The translations under genes were made by a program, and so were the position numbers. A stretch of DNA of 64,000 nucleotides from Providencia hangzhouensis (GTDB lineage: Bacteria; Pseudomonadota; Gammaproteobacteria; Enterobacterales; Enterobacteriaceae). The first letter of the stretch is position 1, and each line of letters begins with the position of its first letter. This document shows, piece by piece, positions 9,080 through 16,643 of the stretch. A model generated the notes under the pieces. It did not search any database. It was not told the origin of the DNA and saw only the letters and a program-made list of their open reading frames with translations. The DNA is taken from positions 1,302,001 through 1,366,000 of the forward strand of contig NZ_CP135052.1 of NCBI RefSeq assembly GCF_029193595.2, in the 5' to 3' direction.

Positions 9080-10307
9080 GGTTGTTTCCTTATATTGTAT
9101 TTACTACAAAATTAAGTTGTTTTTATTGTGGTAAATTTAATTTTAGGTGATATCAAAACAGGGTGTATATTAAGTTAAATTTATCTAATTCAGATTTTCA
9201 CTAAATTAAACGCTGCTTTCATTAAAGGTAAAAAAACAAAAGAAAAAGGCAGTGTTAAAATTTGCTAATAATAATTGCGATTTTTTTTTGATTCTCACTG
9301 TTTGTATTATGGGAAATAAATACCATAAATTTTTATGCTCTAGTGAGTCGTACCACAGTAAAGGATATAAGAAGTACCAATACTTGATAGTTGAATCATA
9401 GGCATTTTTTGACTGTATCATAATAAATAATTTGTATACAAGATGATTATTCACTAAAAATACAAACCCATTTAGAGAGTAATTTTATGGGGATATATAA
9501 GATGGAATACATTGCTGATATTGTTCGAGCAAGTTTGAGTTTCTAATGAAAAATTCTGTATTAGGCTAAATTGAGATTCTTTAAGAGAGTGTGATTAGAA
9601 TAATTTATAAAATATATAGTGGTTATGCGTTTTTCTAATAATTTAAATAACGATAGCAATTCATTTTTCATAGTTTGTAATATTTAACTGTGTTTTTTTT
9701 AAACAAAAAAGTCAGAGTGATTAAATTAAAAACAACTCAGTCAAATTTAGTCTCTGTGCTTTTCTTATAAATAGCCTTTGAGCATATTATTGCTTGATAG
9801 TCACTCTTTGGCGTATTAATTGTATTTTTATTCATCGACTTTTTCTGTCTTCTAAGCGATATAGCTCATTGCAAGAAATAATGTGAAAGAGAATAAGTTT
9901 CTCTTATATGGCTGTTATGCAGTATGAAAAGAAGCCAATTAGGCGTAAATACTAAGGTGTATGTTAAATTAACGACAAAATACCTACCAAATAATTACAT
10001 TACGTGATGAAAAATTTAACTTGCATAGAACATTTATTGTTTTATTTTAGTGGCTTATGTGGTTTTTACTGGGTAATTGATTGTGAAGAATAAACAAAAT
10101 AATGATATTGTGACGGCTAGCTCATTTATCAAAACTTAACCAACAGCATGAATTTAAAGGCTATTTATTCTTGAATAGAAAAATTTTCTCTTAATTTGAA
10201 AAAAGGCACCAATTTTTAGAAAAAATTTTCTATTTCCCTGTGGCATATTTCTTTTAGCAACAAATATAAAGATATCATTTTTACTTTACTATATTGGGTT
10301 TTAGATA
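9080..10307. other. Long AT-rich gap with paired palindromes at its right end
   Basis: 1.2 kb with no convincing gene. The longest open frame, on the minus strand at 9206-9454, encodes a low-complexity aromatic-rich product and has no ribosome-binding site I trust. The left end must hold the promoter of the M20-carrier operon and the right end the promoter of the PLP-enzyme cluster. Apart from the palindromes listed separately I see no structured RNA or repeat. Confidence 0.6.
10177..10231 (+). promoter_or_regulatory. Two phased palindromes ahead of the Cys/Met-enzyme cluster
   Basis: AGAAAAATTTTCT (10177-10189) and AGAAAAAATTTTCT (10218-10231) are near-identical palindromes whose centres are about 41.5 bp apart, close to four helical turns, ending 77 bp before the first gene. 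This spacing suits a dimer-pair operator. The regulator is unknown, and simple A/T richness could also produce such a pair. Confidence 0.45.
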
Positions 10308-11453
10308 ATGACTAAGAATATTGCTACAATTTTAATTCATGGTGGAAAGCAGCAAGATACTGTTAATCATGCTATTTTTCCTGCTATTACAACAGCCAGT
10401 ACTTTCGTTCAACAAAGCTTAACAGAGCATGGTGAATATTGTTATTCACGTTGCAGCAACCCAACACGTTATGCATATGAAACCTTATTAGCTGAAATTG
10501 AAGGTGGAAGCTATGCAACAGCGACTGCATCCGGTGTGGCTGCTTCAAGTTTAGTTTTAAATTTATTACCAAAAGATTCACATATTATTGCAATGAAGGG
10601 TGTTTATGGAGGAACTTTTCGGTTATTTGAACGAGTTTCAACCATTAATAGCGGTCACCAAATAGACTATGTTGATTTGAATAATCTTGATGAAGTTAAA
10701 ACAAAAATAAAAGATAACACACGCTTAATTTGGATTGAAAGCCCAACTAATCCATTATTAGAATTAGTTGATATTAATGCTATTTGTTCACTTGCCAAAG
10801 AGCATAATATTTTAACTTGTGTTGATAATACATTTGCAACAGCTTGGAACCAAAAACCATTAGAATTAGGTGCCGATTTAGTGATGTTATCGGCAAGTAA
10901 ATATATTGGCGGCCATTCCGATTTAATTGGTGGTGCGGTGATCACCCAAAGAGAAGACTTAGCCAGCCGCCTTGATTTTCTAAAAACCACCCTCGGAGCA
11001 ATTGCTTCTCCTTTTGACGCCTACCTTGCTTTACGTGGATTAAAAACATTAGCATTACGTATGGCAGCACAATGCAGTAATGCCGCACAAGTTGCGAAAT
11101 ATTTATCAAAACACCCGAAAGTTGAGCAGGTTTATTACCCTGGATTACCTTCGCATCCTCAATATGAATTATGCAAAAAACAAATGCGTACAGGAGGAGC
11201 GGTTGTGACGATTAAATTAGCAGGGGATATTGAAGACACCAAAGTCTTTTTATCTAAAGTTAAATATTTTGTTTTAGCGGAATCATTGGGGGGGGTTGAA
11301 AGTATGGTGAACCATTCGGCAACCATGTCACATGGGTCGATGACAAAAGAAGAAAGAGAAAGTATCCAAGTATTTGACACCACATTACGTTTATCCGTAG
11401 GTATTGAAGATATCACAGACTTATTAAATGATTTAGAAAACGCACTATCTTAA
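10308..11453 (+). CDS. Cys/Met-metabolism PLP enzyme (trans-sulfuration family), copy 1
   Basis: A 381-residue PLP enzyme of the cystathionine synthase/lyase and methionine gamma-lyase family. The Schiff-base lysine is Lys198 (SASKYIGGHSD), the PLP-pairing Asp is Asp173 (CVDNTFAT), and phosphate contacts come from Tyr46/Arg48 (YSRCSNPTR). At the position of the methionine gamma-lyase active-site cysteine it has YGGTFRLF, a glycine, as in cystathionine lyases and synthases, so substrate should not be assumed to be methionine. It starts a cluster with an NhaC-type transporter and a second paralogue. Inferred role: breakdown of a sulfur amino acid taken up by the transporter. Confidence 0.85.
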   Translation: MTKNIATILIHGGKQQDTVNHAIFPAITTASTFVQQSLTEHGEYCYSRCSNPTRYAYETLLAEIEGGSYATATASGVAASSLVLNLLPKDSHIIAMKGVYGGTFRLFERVSTINSGHQIDYVDLNNLDEVKTKIKDNTRLIWIESPTNPLLELVDINAICSLAKEHNILTCVDNTFATAWNQKPLELGADLVMLSASKYIGGHSDLIGGAVITQREDLASRLDFLKTTLGAIASPFDAYLALRGLKTLALRMAAQCSNAAQVAKYLSKHPKVEQVYYPGLPSHPQYELCKKQMRTGGAVVTIKLAGDIEDTKVFLSKVKYFVLAESLGGVESMVNHSATMSHGSMTKEERESIQVFDTTLRLSVGIEDITDLLNDLENALS

Positions 11454-11493
11454 TTTATTAAAATCAAAATAAAATATAATAAGAGAGCATCTA

Positions 11494-12918
11494 ATGAATG
11501 ATTATGGGATTTGGACCATTGTCACGCCAATGGTGACGATACTTTTAGCCATTTTTACACGACAAGTTATATTATCATTATTACTGGGGATATTAGTTGG
11601 TTTTACCGTTATATATGATCACAATATATTATTAGGTATAAACGGAACGCTCGATGGCATTATTAATACGTTTGCATCACCGGGAAACACAAAAACAATT
11701 CTATTTATGGTAATGATTGGCGGAATTATGCGGCTCGTCGTTGTTACTGGTGGTGTGCGTTCATTGGTTAAATTATTAACAAATAAAACAAAGTTAATTA
11801 AAAATAAAAAAGCTGTTCAATTAATGGCGATGATTATTACATCGTTAATTTTTATTGAAAGCTCTATTAACCAATTAATTGCTGGAGCATCAACAAAAAC
11901 ATTAGCGAAGAAATACGGAGTTTCGCCAGAAAAAATGTCCTACATTGTGCAGACTTCCTGTGTATCAGTGTGTTCATCAGCCATGATTAACGGATGGGGA
12001 GCGGCAATGATGGGGGTTATTGGCGTACAAATATCTAAAGGTTTAATTACTGGAGAGCCTTTTGAAATTTTAGCTGGCTCAATGGTATTTAATATCATGG
12101 CGTGGTTTTCCCTCGCTTCAGTGCTGTTTTATATTTTCTCCAATGTTTCTTGGGGGCCAATGAAAAAGGCGGATTTACGCGCAGAGCAGCAGGCTTTAAC
12201 TTTATTATCCGCGGAAGAAGCTGAGCAGGATGATGAAGATATTATTGAGCACCCTAATTGCCATACTTCTCTTAATTTCTTTATCCCAATTTTATCAACG
12301 GTATTAATGGTACCTGTTGCGCTTTATATCACCGGTAATGGCGATTTTAGTAAAGGTAGCGGTTCAACATCGGTATATTGGGGAGTCATGTTTGGAACTT
12401 TAGTCTCTTTTGTGTGGTTCTTAGCACGTCGTGTACTTAATATTGAGACTTTCTTTAAAGAATTATATATCGGCTATGCCAGCATGGTAAAAATTAGCTC
12501 GGTGATGATCCTCGCTTTTTTAATGGGAACCGTTTCTTCAGATTTAAATACCGGTGCCTATATAGCAGAAATCACCTCGGGTGTTATTTCGCCAGCTTTC
12601 TCAATAGGTTTTATCTTCTCAATTAGTGCGGTGATGTCATTAGCAACAGGAACATCGTGGGGAACATTTGCCATTATGATCCCAATTGGTGTGCAATTAG
12701 GACTTTCAGTCGGAATGCCTGTTGAATATATGATTGGTGCAGCCATTGCAGGTTCAATTTACGGAGACATGACATCACCAATTTCCAGTGATGCAATTGT
12801 GGCTTCTATGGCAACAGATTGTGACCATATTGAGCATATTCGTACCCAAATGCCTTATGCAACAGTCACGGCCGCGTTTGCGCTGATGGTTTATCTGTAT
12901 TTAGGTTTCACATATTAA
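11494..12918 (+). CDS. NhaC-family Na+/H+ antiporter-type transporter
   Basis: A 474-residue inner-membrane protein with about twelve hydrophobic segments and a cytoplasmic acidic loop near residues 235-255 (EEAEQDDEDIIE). The SSAMINGWGAAMMGVIG and ATGTSWGTFAIMIPIGVQLG segments are typical of the NhaC family. Family members include Na+/H+ antiporters, malate-lactate exchangers (MleN) and proposed methionine transporters (MetT). Being flanked by two trans-sulfuration-type enzymes (40 bp after the first) favours transport of a sulfur amino acid or its product over simple sodium efflux. That assignment is inference. Confidence 0.85.
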   Translation: MNDYGIWTIVTPMVTILLAIFTRQVILSLLLGILVGFTVIYDHNILLGINGTLDGIINTFASPGNTKTILFMVMIGGIMRLVVVTGGVRSLVKLLTNKTKLIKNKKAVQLMAMIITSLIFIESSINQLIAGASTKTLAKKYGVSPEKMSYIVQTSCVSVCSSAMINGWGAAMMGVIGVQISKGLITGEPFEILAGSMVFNIMAWFSLASVLFYIFSNVSWGPMKKADLRAEQQALTLLSAEEAEQDDEDIIEHPNCHTSLNFFIPILSTVLMVPVALYITGNGDFSKGSGSTSVYWGVMFGTLVSFVWFLARRVLNIETFFKELYIGYASMVKISSVMILAFLMGTVSSDLNTGAYIAEITSGVISPAFSIGFIFSISAVMSLATGTSWGTFAIMIPIGVQLGLSVGMPVEYMIGAAIAGSIYGDMTSPISSDAIVASMATDCDHIEHIRTQMPYATVTAAFALMVYLYLGFTY

Positions 12919-12945
12919 TAAAGTGAATAAAATAATAAAGATTAG

Positions 12946-13113
12946 GCAAAATTAGCTGCAATAAATAAAATAGATTTATTTCAAGGAGTAGCACCACTAG
13001 CAAAACTAAATAATCATTCAGAATATTTAGGTCGTGATATTTACACTGATGGTGCTCTTGTTATTTTTGCTTGTTCTGAAATCAATATAGCAACAATTAA
13101 AATAGACTTCTGA
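12946..13113 (+). pseudogene. Start-less open fragment, possible gene remnant
   Basis: After a stop at 12943, a frame stays open for about 55 codons to a TGA at 13111 and encodes protein-like text (INKIDLFQGVAPLAKLNNH, then DIYTDGALVIFACSE). It has no ATG, GTG or TTG in a good position and no ribosome-binding site. It lies between the NhaC gene and the second PLP enzyme. It may be the eroded end of a gene once in this cluster, or chance. I do not recognise the family. Confidence 0.3.
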
Positions 13114-13128
13114 TAATGCGATTTTATT

Positions 13129-14271
13129 ATGAAAATTAATACCAAGGTTATTCATGGATATCCCATGACAGATAAATATACCGGAAGTTCTTCTATTCCG
13201 TTATATCAATCATCCACATTTTCACAAGCCAATATTGAGGAAAGTTACGACCATATTTATTCGCGTTTTTCCAATCCAACAAGAGATGCATTAAGTGAGG
13301 CAATTTGCGCGATTGAAAACGCGAAATTTGCTGAGATTTTTTCATCAGGAATGGCAGCAATAAGCGCAGTATTACTTAATTTTAGTCAGGGCGACCATAT
13401 TGTTGCCTGCAAAAATATATATGGTGGCTCTTTCCAATTAATGACTGAATTTTTGCCACGCTACGGTATTTCAGTCACATTTGTTGATGCGACTAATCCA
13501 ATGAATTATCAGCAAGCAATAATGGAAAACACCAAAGCGTTTTATATTGAAACGCCATCTAATCCAACGTTACAAGTGACGGATTTAAAATCTGTTATTG
13601 GGATTGCGCAGCAGCATAATATTATTACTATCTGTGACAATACCTTTATGACGCCGTTGTTATCAGATGTTATTTCTCTTGGAATTGATTTTTCTATTAA
13701 TAGCGCAACTAAATTTATTAATGGCCATAGTGATGTGATCTTGGGGACGGTAGCAACGAATAACCCTGAATATGCGAGGTGGTTACATAAGTCTGCAGTT
13801 GCTATTGGCAGTATTGCTGCACCATTTGATAGCTGGCTGACAATGCGAGGTTTAAAATCAATGGCAATGCGGGTTGAACGAGCAAGTGAAAATGCGCAAA
13901 AGCTTGCAGAATATCTGAATGAGCATCCAAAAGTACAACACGTTTTTTATCCTGGGTTAGCTTCGCACCCAAATCATATCATTCATATGCAGCAATCTAA
14001 AAATGGCGGAATGGTGGTTTCCTTTGATTTGGGTAGCTATGAAAATGTAAAACGATTTTTAGACGCGGTTCGTATTCCACTCGTTGCAGTCAGTTTAGGG
14101 GGAATTGAATCAATTATTTCCTACCCTAAAATGATGTCCCATGCTTGTATCCCTGAAGAAGGGAGATTACTGCAAGGCGTAACGGATGGGTTATTGCGTT
14201 TCTCACTGGGCTGTGAAGATATTGATGATTTACTTGCTGACGTCGGTTCTGCTTTATCGCAAATACAGTAA
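13129..14271 (+). CDS. Cys/Met-metabolism PLP enzyme (trans-sulfuration family), copy 2
   Basis: A 380-residue paralogue of the enzyme at 10308 and clearly diverged from it. Lys195 (SATKFINGHSD) is the PLP lysine, Asp170 (CDNTFMTP) the pyridine-N partner, and Tyr45/Arg47 (YSRFSNPTR) bind phosphate. The active-site loop reads IYGGSFQL, again lacking the cysteine typical of methionine gamma-lyase. Best name is a trans-sulfuration family lyase/synthase. Two different copies around one transporter suggest either sequential steps or different substrates. It starts 210 bp after the transporter and ends at a strong terminator. Confidence 0.85.
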   Translation: MKINTKVIHGYPMTDKYTGSSSIPLYQSSTFSQANIEESYDHIYSRFSNPTRDALSEAICAIENAKFAEIFSSGMAAISAVLLNFSQGDHIVACKNIYGGSFQLMTEFLPRYGISVTFVDATNPMNYQQAIMENTKAFYIETPSNPTLQVTDLKSVIGIAQQHNIITICDNTFMTPLLSDVISLGIDFSINSATKFINGHSDVILGTVATNNPEYARWLHKSAVAIGSIAAPFDSWLTMRGLKSMAMRVERASENAQKLAEYLNEHPKVQHVFYPGLASHPNHIIHMQQSKNGGMVVSFDLGSYENVKRFLDAVRIPLVAVSLGGIESIISYPKMMSHACIPEEGRLLQGVTDGLLRFSLGCEDIDDLLADVGSALSQIQ

Positions 14272-14347
14272 TTAGGCGACTATCAACGTATTTTAATTCC
14301 TCAGTGGCACTAATCACATGCTAAGAAAGTACCAATAATATATTCAA

Positions 14348-14381
14348 GCCCTCTAAATAATCAGATTATTTAGAGGGCTTT
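14348..14381. terminator. Intrinsic terminator, convergent
   Basis: GCCCTCTAAATAATC pairs with GATTATTTAGAGGGC around a single base, followed by TTTT on the plus strand. It ends the PLP-enzyme/transporter cluster and also lies beyond dmsD on the other strand. Confidence 0.9.
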
Positions 14382-14415
14382 TACTTCACAAAATAGTTAT
14401 TTGAACGATATAAAA

Positions 14416-15045
14416 CTAAAGACAAAGCTCTTTATTCGCTGGATTTAATTTAGCGGCTTGTTGGATATGTCTTAAAGTTTCAGTGGCCAATAGTGCGGAA
14501 GCTTCATAAAATGCATTTCCGCTTTGCAGTTGCATTTTCTCTAAATAGCGATAGACCCAAGGTAGAAAATGTAATTCTAGCAATTCGCGTAGTAGTTCTG
14601 GTTTATTTTCAATCACCCAGGCGGTGAGAAGAAATAATAACCCTACATGATCTTCTGGCTCTTTTTGGTTTAATTCAATATTGATTTGGTTATTACGGAG
14701 CCATGCTCTTAACTCAAGTGTCGAAATACCAAAAATAACATTTTCTTTATCAAGATAAACAGAACCCCAAGGTGGTGCTGGTAATGCATAAGGACCTATA
14801 AATAAGCGTTGGTAGGCTTCTTGTAATGTTTCTGATTCAGAAAGACTATCTTGAAAGAGTTTATCAATACGTTGGCAATCATAATCCTGAGTAAATGGCC
14901 ACTCAGTTAACCATTCGCTCGTCGTAAATAAATCAATTAACTTATTTACGCGTGCATCAGAAGGGTCATAATAAAATAATGCCCCTAAAGTTTGCGCGCA
15001 AAGCGAAAAATCTGCCAATAATTTTTGTTCCATATTTGTCCACAT
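14416..15045 (-). CDS. dmsD: Tat proofreading chaperone DmsD
   Basis: TorD/DmsD-family cytoplasmic chaperone that binds the twin-arginine leader of DmsA and holds the enzyme until its cofactor is inserted. The 209-residue protein shares the E. coli DmsD pattern: LGALFYYDP near the N terminus, then YQRLFIGPYALPAPPWGSVYLDKENVIFG (with the family's W/Y-PPWGS core) and EPEDHVGLLFLL. All-helical, no signal. It lies 111 bp after dmsC on the same strand. The start is uncertain: ATG at 15045 or a second ATG at 15033, neither with a strong ribosome-binding site. Confidence 0.88.
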   Translation of the reverse strand: MWTNMEQKLLADFSLCAQTLGALFYYDPSDARVNKLIDLFTTSEWLTEWPFTQDYDCQRIDKLFQDSLSESETLQEAYQRLFIGPYALPAPPWGSVYLDKENVIFGISTLELRAWLRNNQINIELNQKEPEDHVGLLFLLTAWVIENKPELLRELLELHFLPWVYRYLEKMQLQSGNAFYEASALLATETLRHIQQAAKLNPANKELCL

Positions 15046-15100
15046 TGCTATGTTGATGATGACTCTTTGGTGTGATCGTAGCGAAACATGAGATTGTTGT

Positions 15101-15135
15101 CGATGATAAGAAAGTCATTAACCTTCTTATCATCG
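15101..15135. other. Hairpin between dmsC and dmsD
   Basis: CGATGATAAGAA pairs with TTCTTATCATCG (12 bp). On the dms strand the T run comes before, not after, the stem, so it is not a standard terminator. It may stabilise the dmsABC message or lower dmsD expression. Confidence 0.5.
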
Positions 15136-15156
15136 TAAAAAACAATGAATTAGTCG

Positions 15157-16014
15157 TTAGCCTGCAACAGCCATACCCACCGTCATATGCAGCCCGTAGA
15201 AAATGCCTCTACCAATCAATTCACCAAAAATCACCAATAATACGGCGACTAGTAGCCCAATAATTGAAGGGTTTTTCATTTTAACATGTGGGTAAATCCA
15301 GAAAGCTAGCCCCAATGTTAAGCAAACAGTACGCCATCCCATCAGTGAGGCATAATCAGGAACAAGCTCCGATGCTTTTTGTACCGAACTTTGGATAGAT
15401 CCTAATTCAAATCCTTGTGCCGTTACCAAAATACTGCTCGCAATAACCGCAACAATACTGATTAATATAAAAAAGCGGATGTTATTGATATCATAACTTG
15501 CTATACGCAATAAAAATGCGGCAAGAACAGGCCCTGCAATAAAACTGGTTAGGATAAATTGCAAACTACCATAGTGATTAAACCAAGTTGGGACGGTATC
15601 AATTTGGTAAACGCGAGATATGGCATAAATAAATATTGCCGCACAAATGATAGTGACGATTAACCAAATATTGCCGACAGACTTGGGCATCTTCTTTAAT
15701 AATGACAATAACCAATATATCCCACTTAAGGCAAAGAATATTGAGCCACTGACTATTTCGTTACTGAGCGCTGAATGCCCAACACGTATCATCGAATTAA
15801 AGGCACGCATCGGTGAGCCCATATGTAGCATGGAGAGTAAAAAGCCAACTCCCATTAACACCCATAAACCAAACATGCTCATCACTATTTTATGATGCTG
15901 TTCTTGCATGGGTTTCATTAACAATACCAGAGCCATGAGAATAAATGCGCCAGCAACACTTTGACCTATAACGGTGAAGAAGATTAACGGATATTCATGT
16001 AAGCCTGCGCCCAT
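15157..16014 (-). CDS. dmsC: DMSO reductase membrane anchor DmsC
   Basis: A 285-residue integral membrane subunit with eight hydrophobic helices. It anchors DmsAB to the inner membrane and oxidises menaquinol. The N-terminal GAGLHEYPLIFFTVIGQSVAGAF and LSMLHMGSPMRAFNS segments are diagnostic of the family; E. coli DmsC is 287 residues. The gene starts one base after the dmsB stop and completes the dmsABC operon. Confidence 0.93.
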   Translation of the reverse strand: MGAGLHEYPLIFFTVIGQSVAGAFILMALVLLMKPMQEQHHKIVMSMFGLWVLMGVGFLLSMLHMGSPMRAFNSMIRVGHSALSNEIVSGSIFFALSGIYWLLSLLKKMPKSVGNIWLIVTIICAAIFIYAISRVYQIDTVPTWFNHYGSLQFILTSFIAGPVLAAFLLRIASYDINNIRFFILISIVAVIASSILVTAQGFELGSIQSSVQKASELVPDYASLMGWRTVCLTLGLAFWIYPHVKMKNPSIIGLLVAVLLVIFGELIGRGIFYGLHMTVGMAVAG

Positions 16015-16015
16015 T

Positions 16016-16633
16016 TTAAACTTCCTCCGGATTAGCTAAATAACCTGTGGTGTCGCCCACAGGACGGCAATTTGCATTGAGATTTAATACAATATTGGGT
16101 TTGGTATAATGTGCTGCTGGTAGCGGTGCTATTTCATTGATTGTTCCGTATTTCTCACGTAACTCTTCAATGGGCCCAAAATCTAATGCACGTAGCGGGC
16201 AAGATTCAACACAAATGGGTTTTTTACCTTCAGCCACACGTTCATAGCAGCCATCACATTTAGTCATATGCCCTTTGACTGCATCAAACTGTGGTGCACT
16301 ATAAGGGCATGCCATATGGCAATAACGGCAACCAATACAGACACTTTCGTCAACAACGACAAAGCCATCTTCACGTTTATGCATTGCGCCACTTGGGCAA
16401 ACTTTAACGCAAGCAGGGTCTTCACAATGGTTGCATGAAATAGAGAGGTAATAAGAAAATACATTTTGATGCCATGCGCCATCTTGCTCTGTCCAGTCGC
16501 CGCCTGCATATTCATAAATACGACGAAAATGAACATCAGCGGATAAGTTTTTAAAATCTTTACAGGCGAGTTCACACGTTTTGCAGCCCGTACAACGTTG
16601 TGTATCAATATAAAAACCATATTGTTGTGACAT
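16016..16633 (-). CDS. dmsB: DMSO reductase iron-sulfur subunit DmsB
   Basis: Electron-transfer subunit carrying four [4Fe-4S] clusters: CTGCKTCELAC near the N terminus, then CNHCEDPACVKVC, CIGCRYCHMAC and CDGCYERVAEG..CVESC. Length of 205 residues from this start equals E. coli DmsB. I chose ATG at 16633 rather than the longer frame from 16663 because AGGAG lies 7 bases ahead of it and because it follows the dmsA stop by 10 bases. The longer frame would overlap dmsA and add ten residues unlike the family. It passes electrons from DmsC to DmsA. Confidence 0.93.
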   Translation of the reverse strand: MSQQYGFYIDTQRCTGCKTCELACKDFKNLSADVHFRRIYEYAGGDWTEQDGAWHQNVFSYYLSISCNHCEDPACVKVCPSGAMHKREDGFVVVDESVCIGCRYCHMACPYSAPQFDAVKGHMTKCDGCYERVAEGKKPICVESCPLRALDFGPIEELREKYGTINEIAPLPAAHYTKPNIVLNLNANCRPVGDTTGYLANPEEV

Positions 16634-16643
16634 ACCGGGCTCC

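Noticed and set aside
9206..9454. 82-codon minus-strand frame in the 1.2-kb gap
   Set aside because: Composition is that of random AT-rich DNA (Phe, Tyr, Lys, Leu), with no good ribosome-binding site and no domain pattern.
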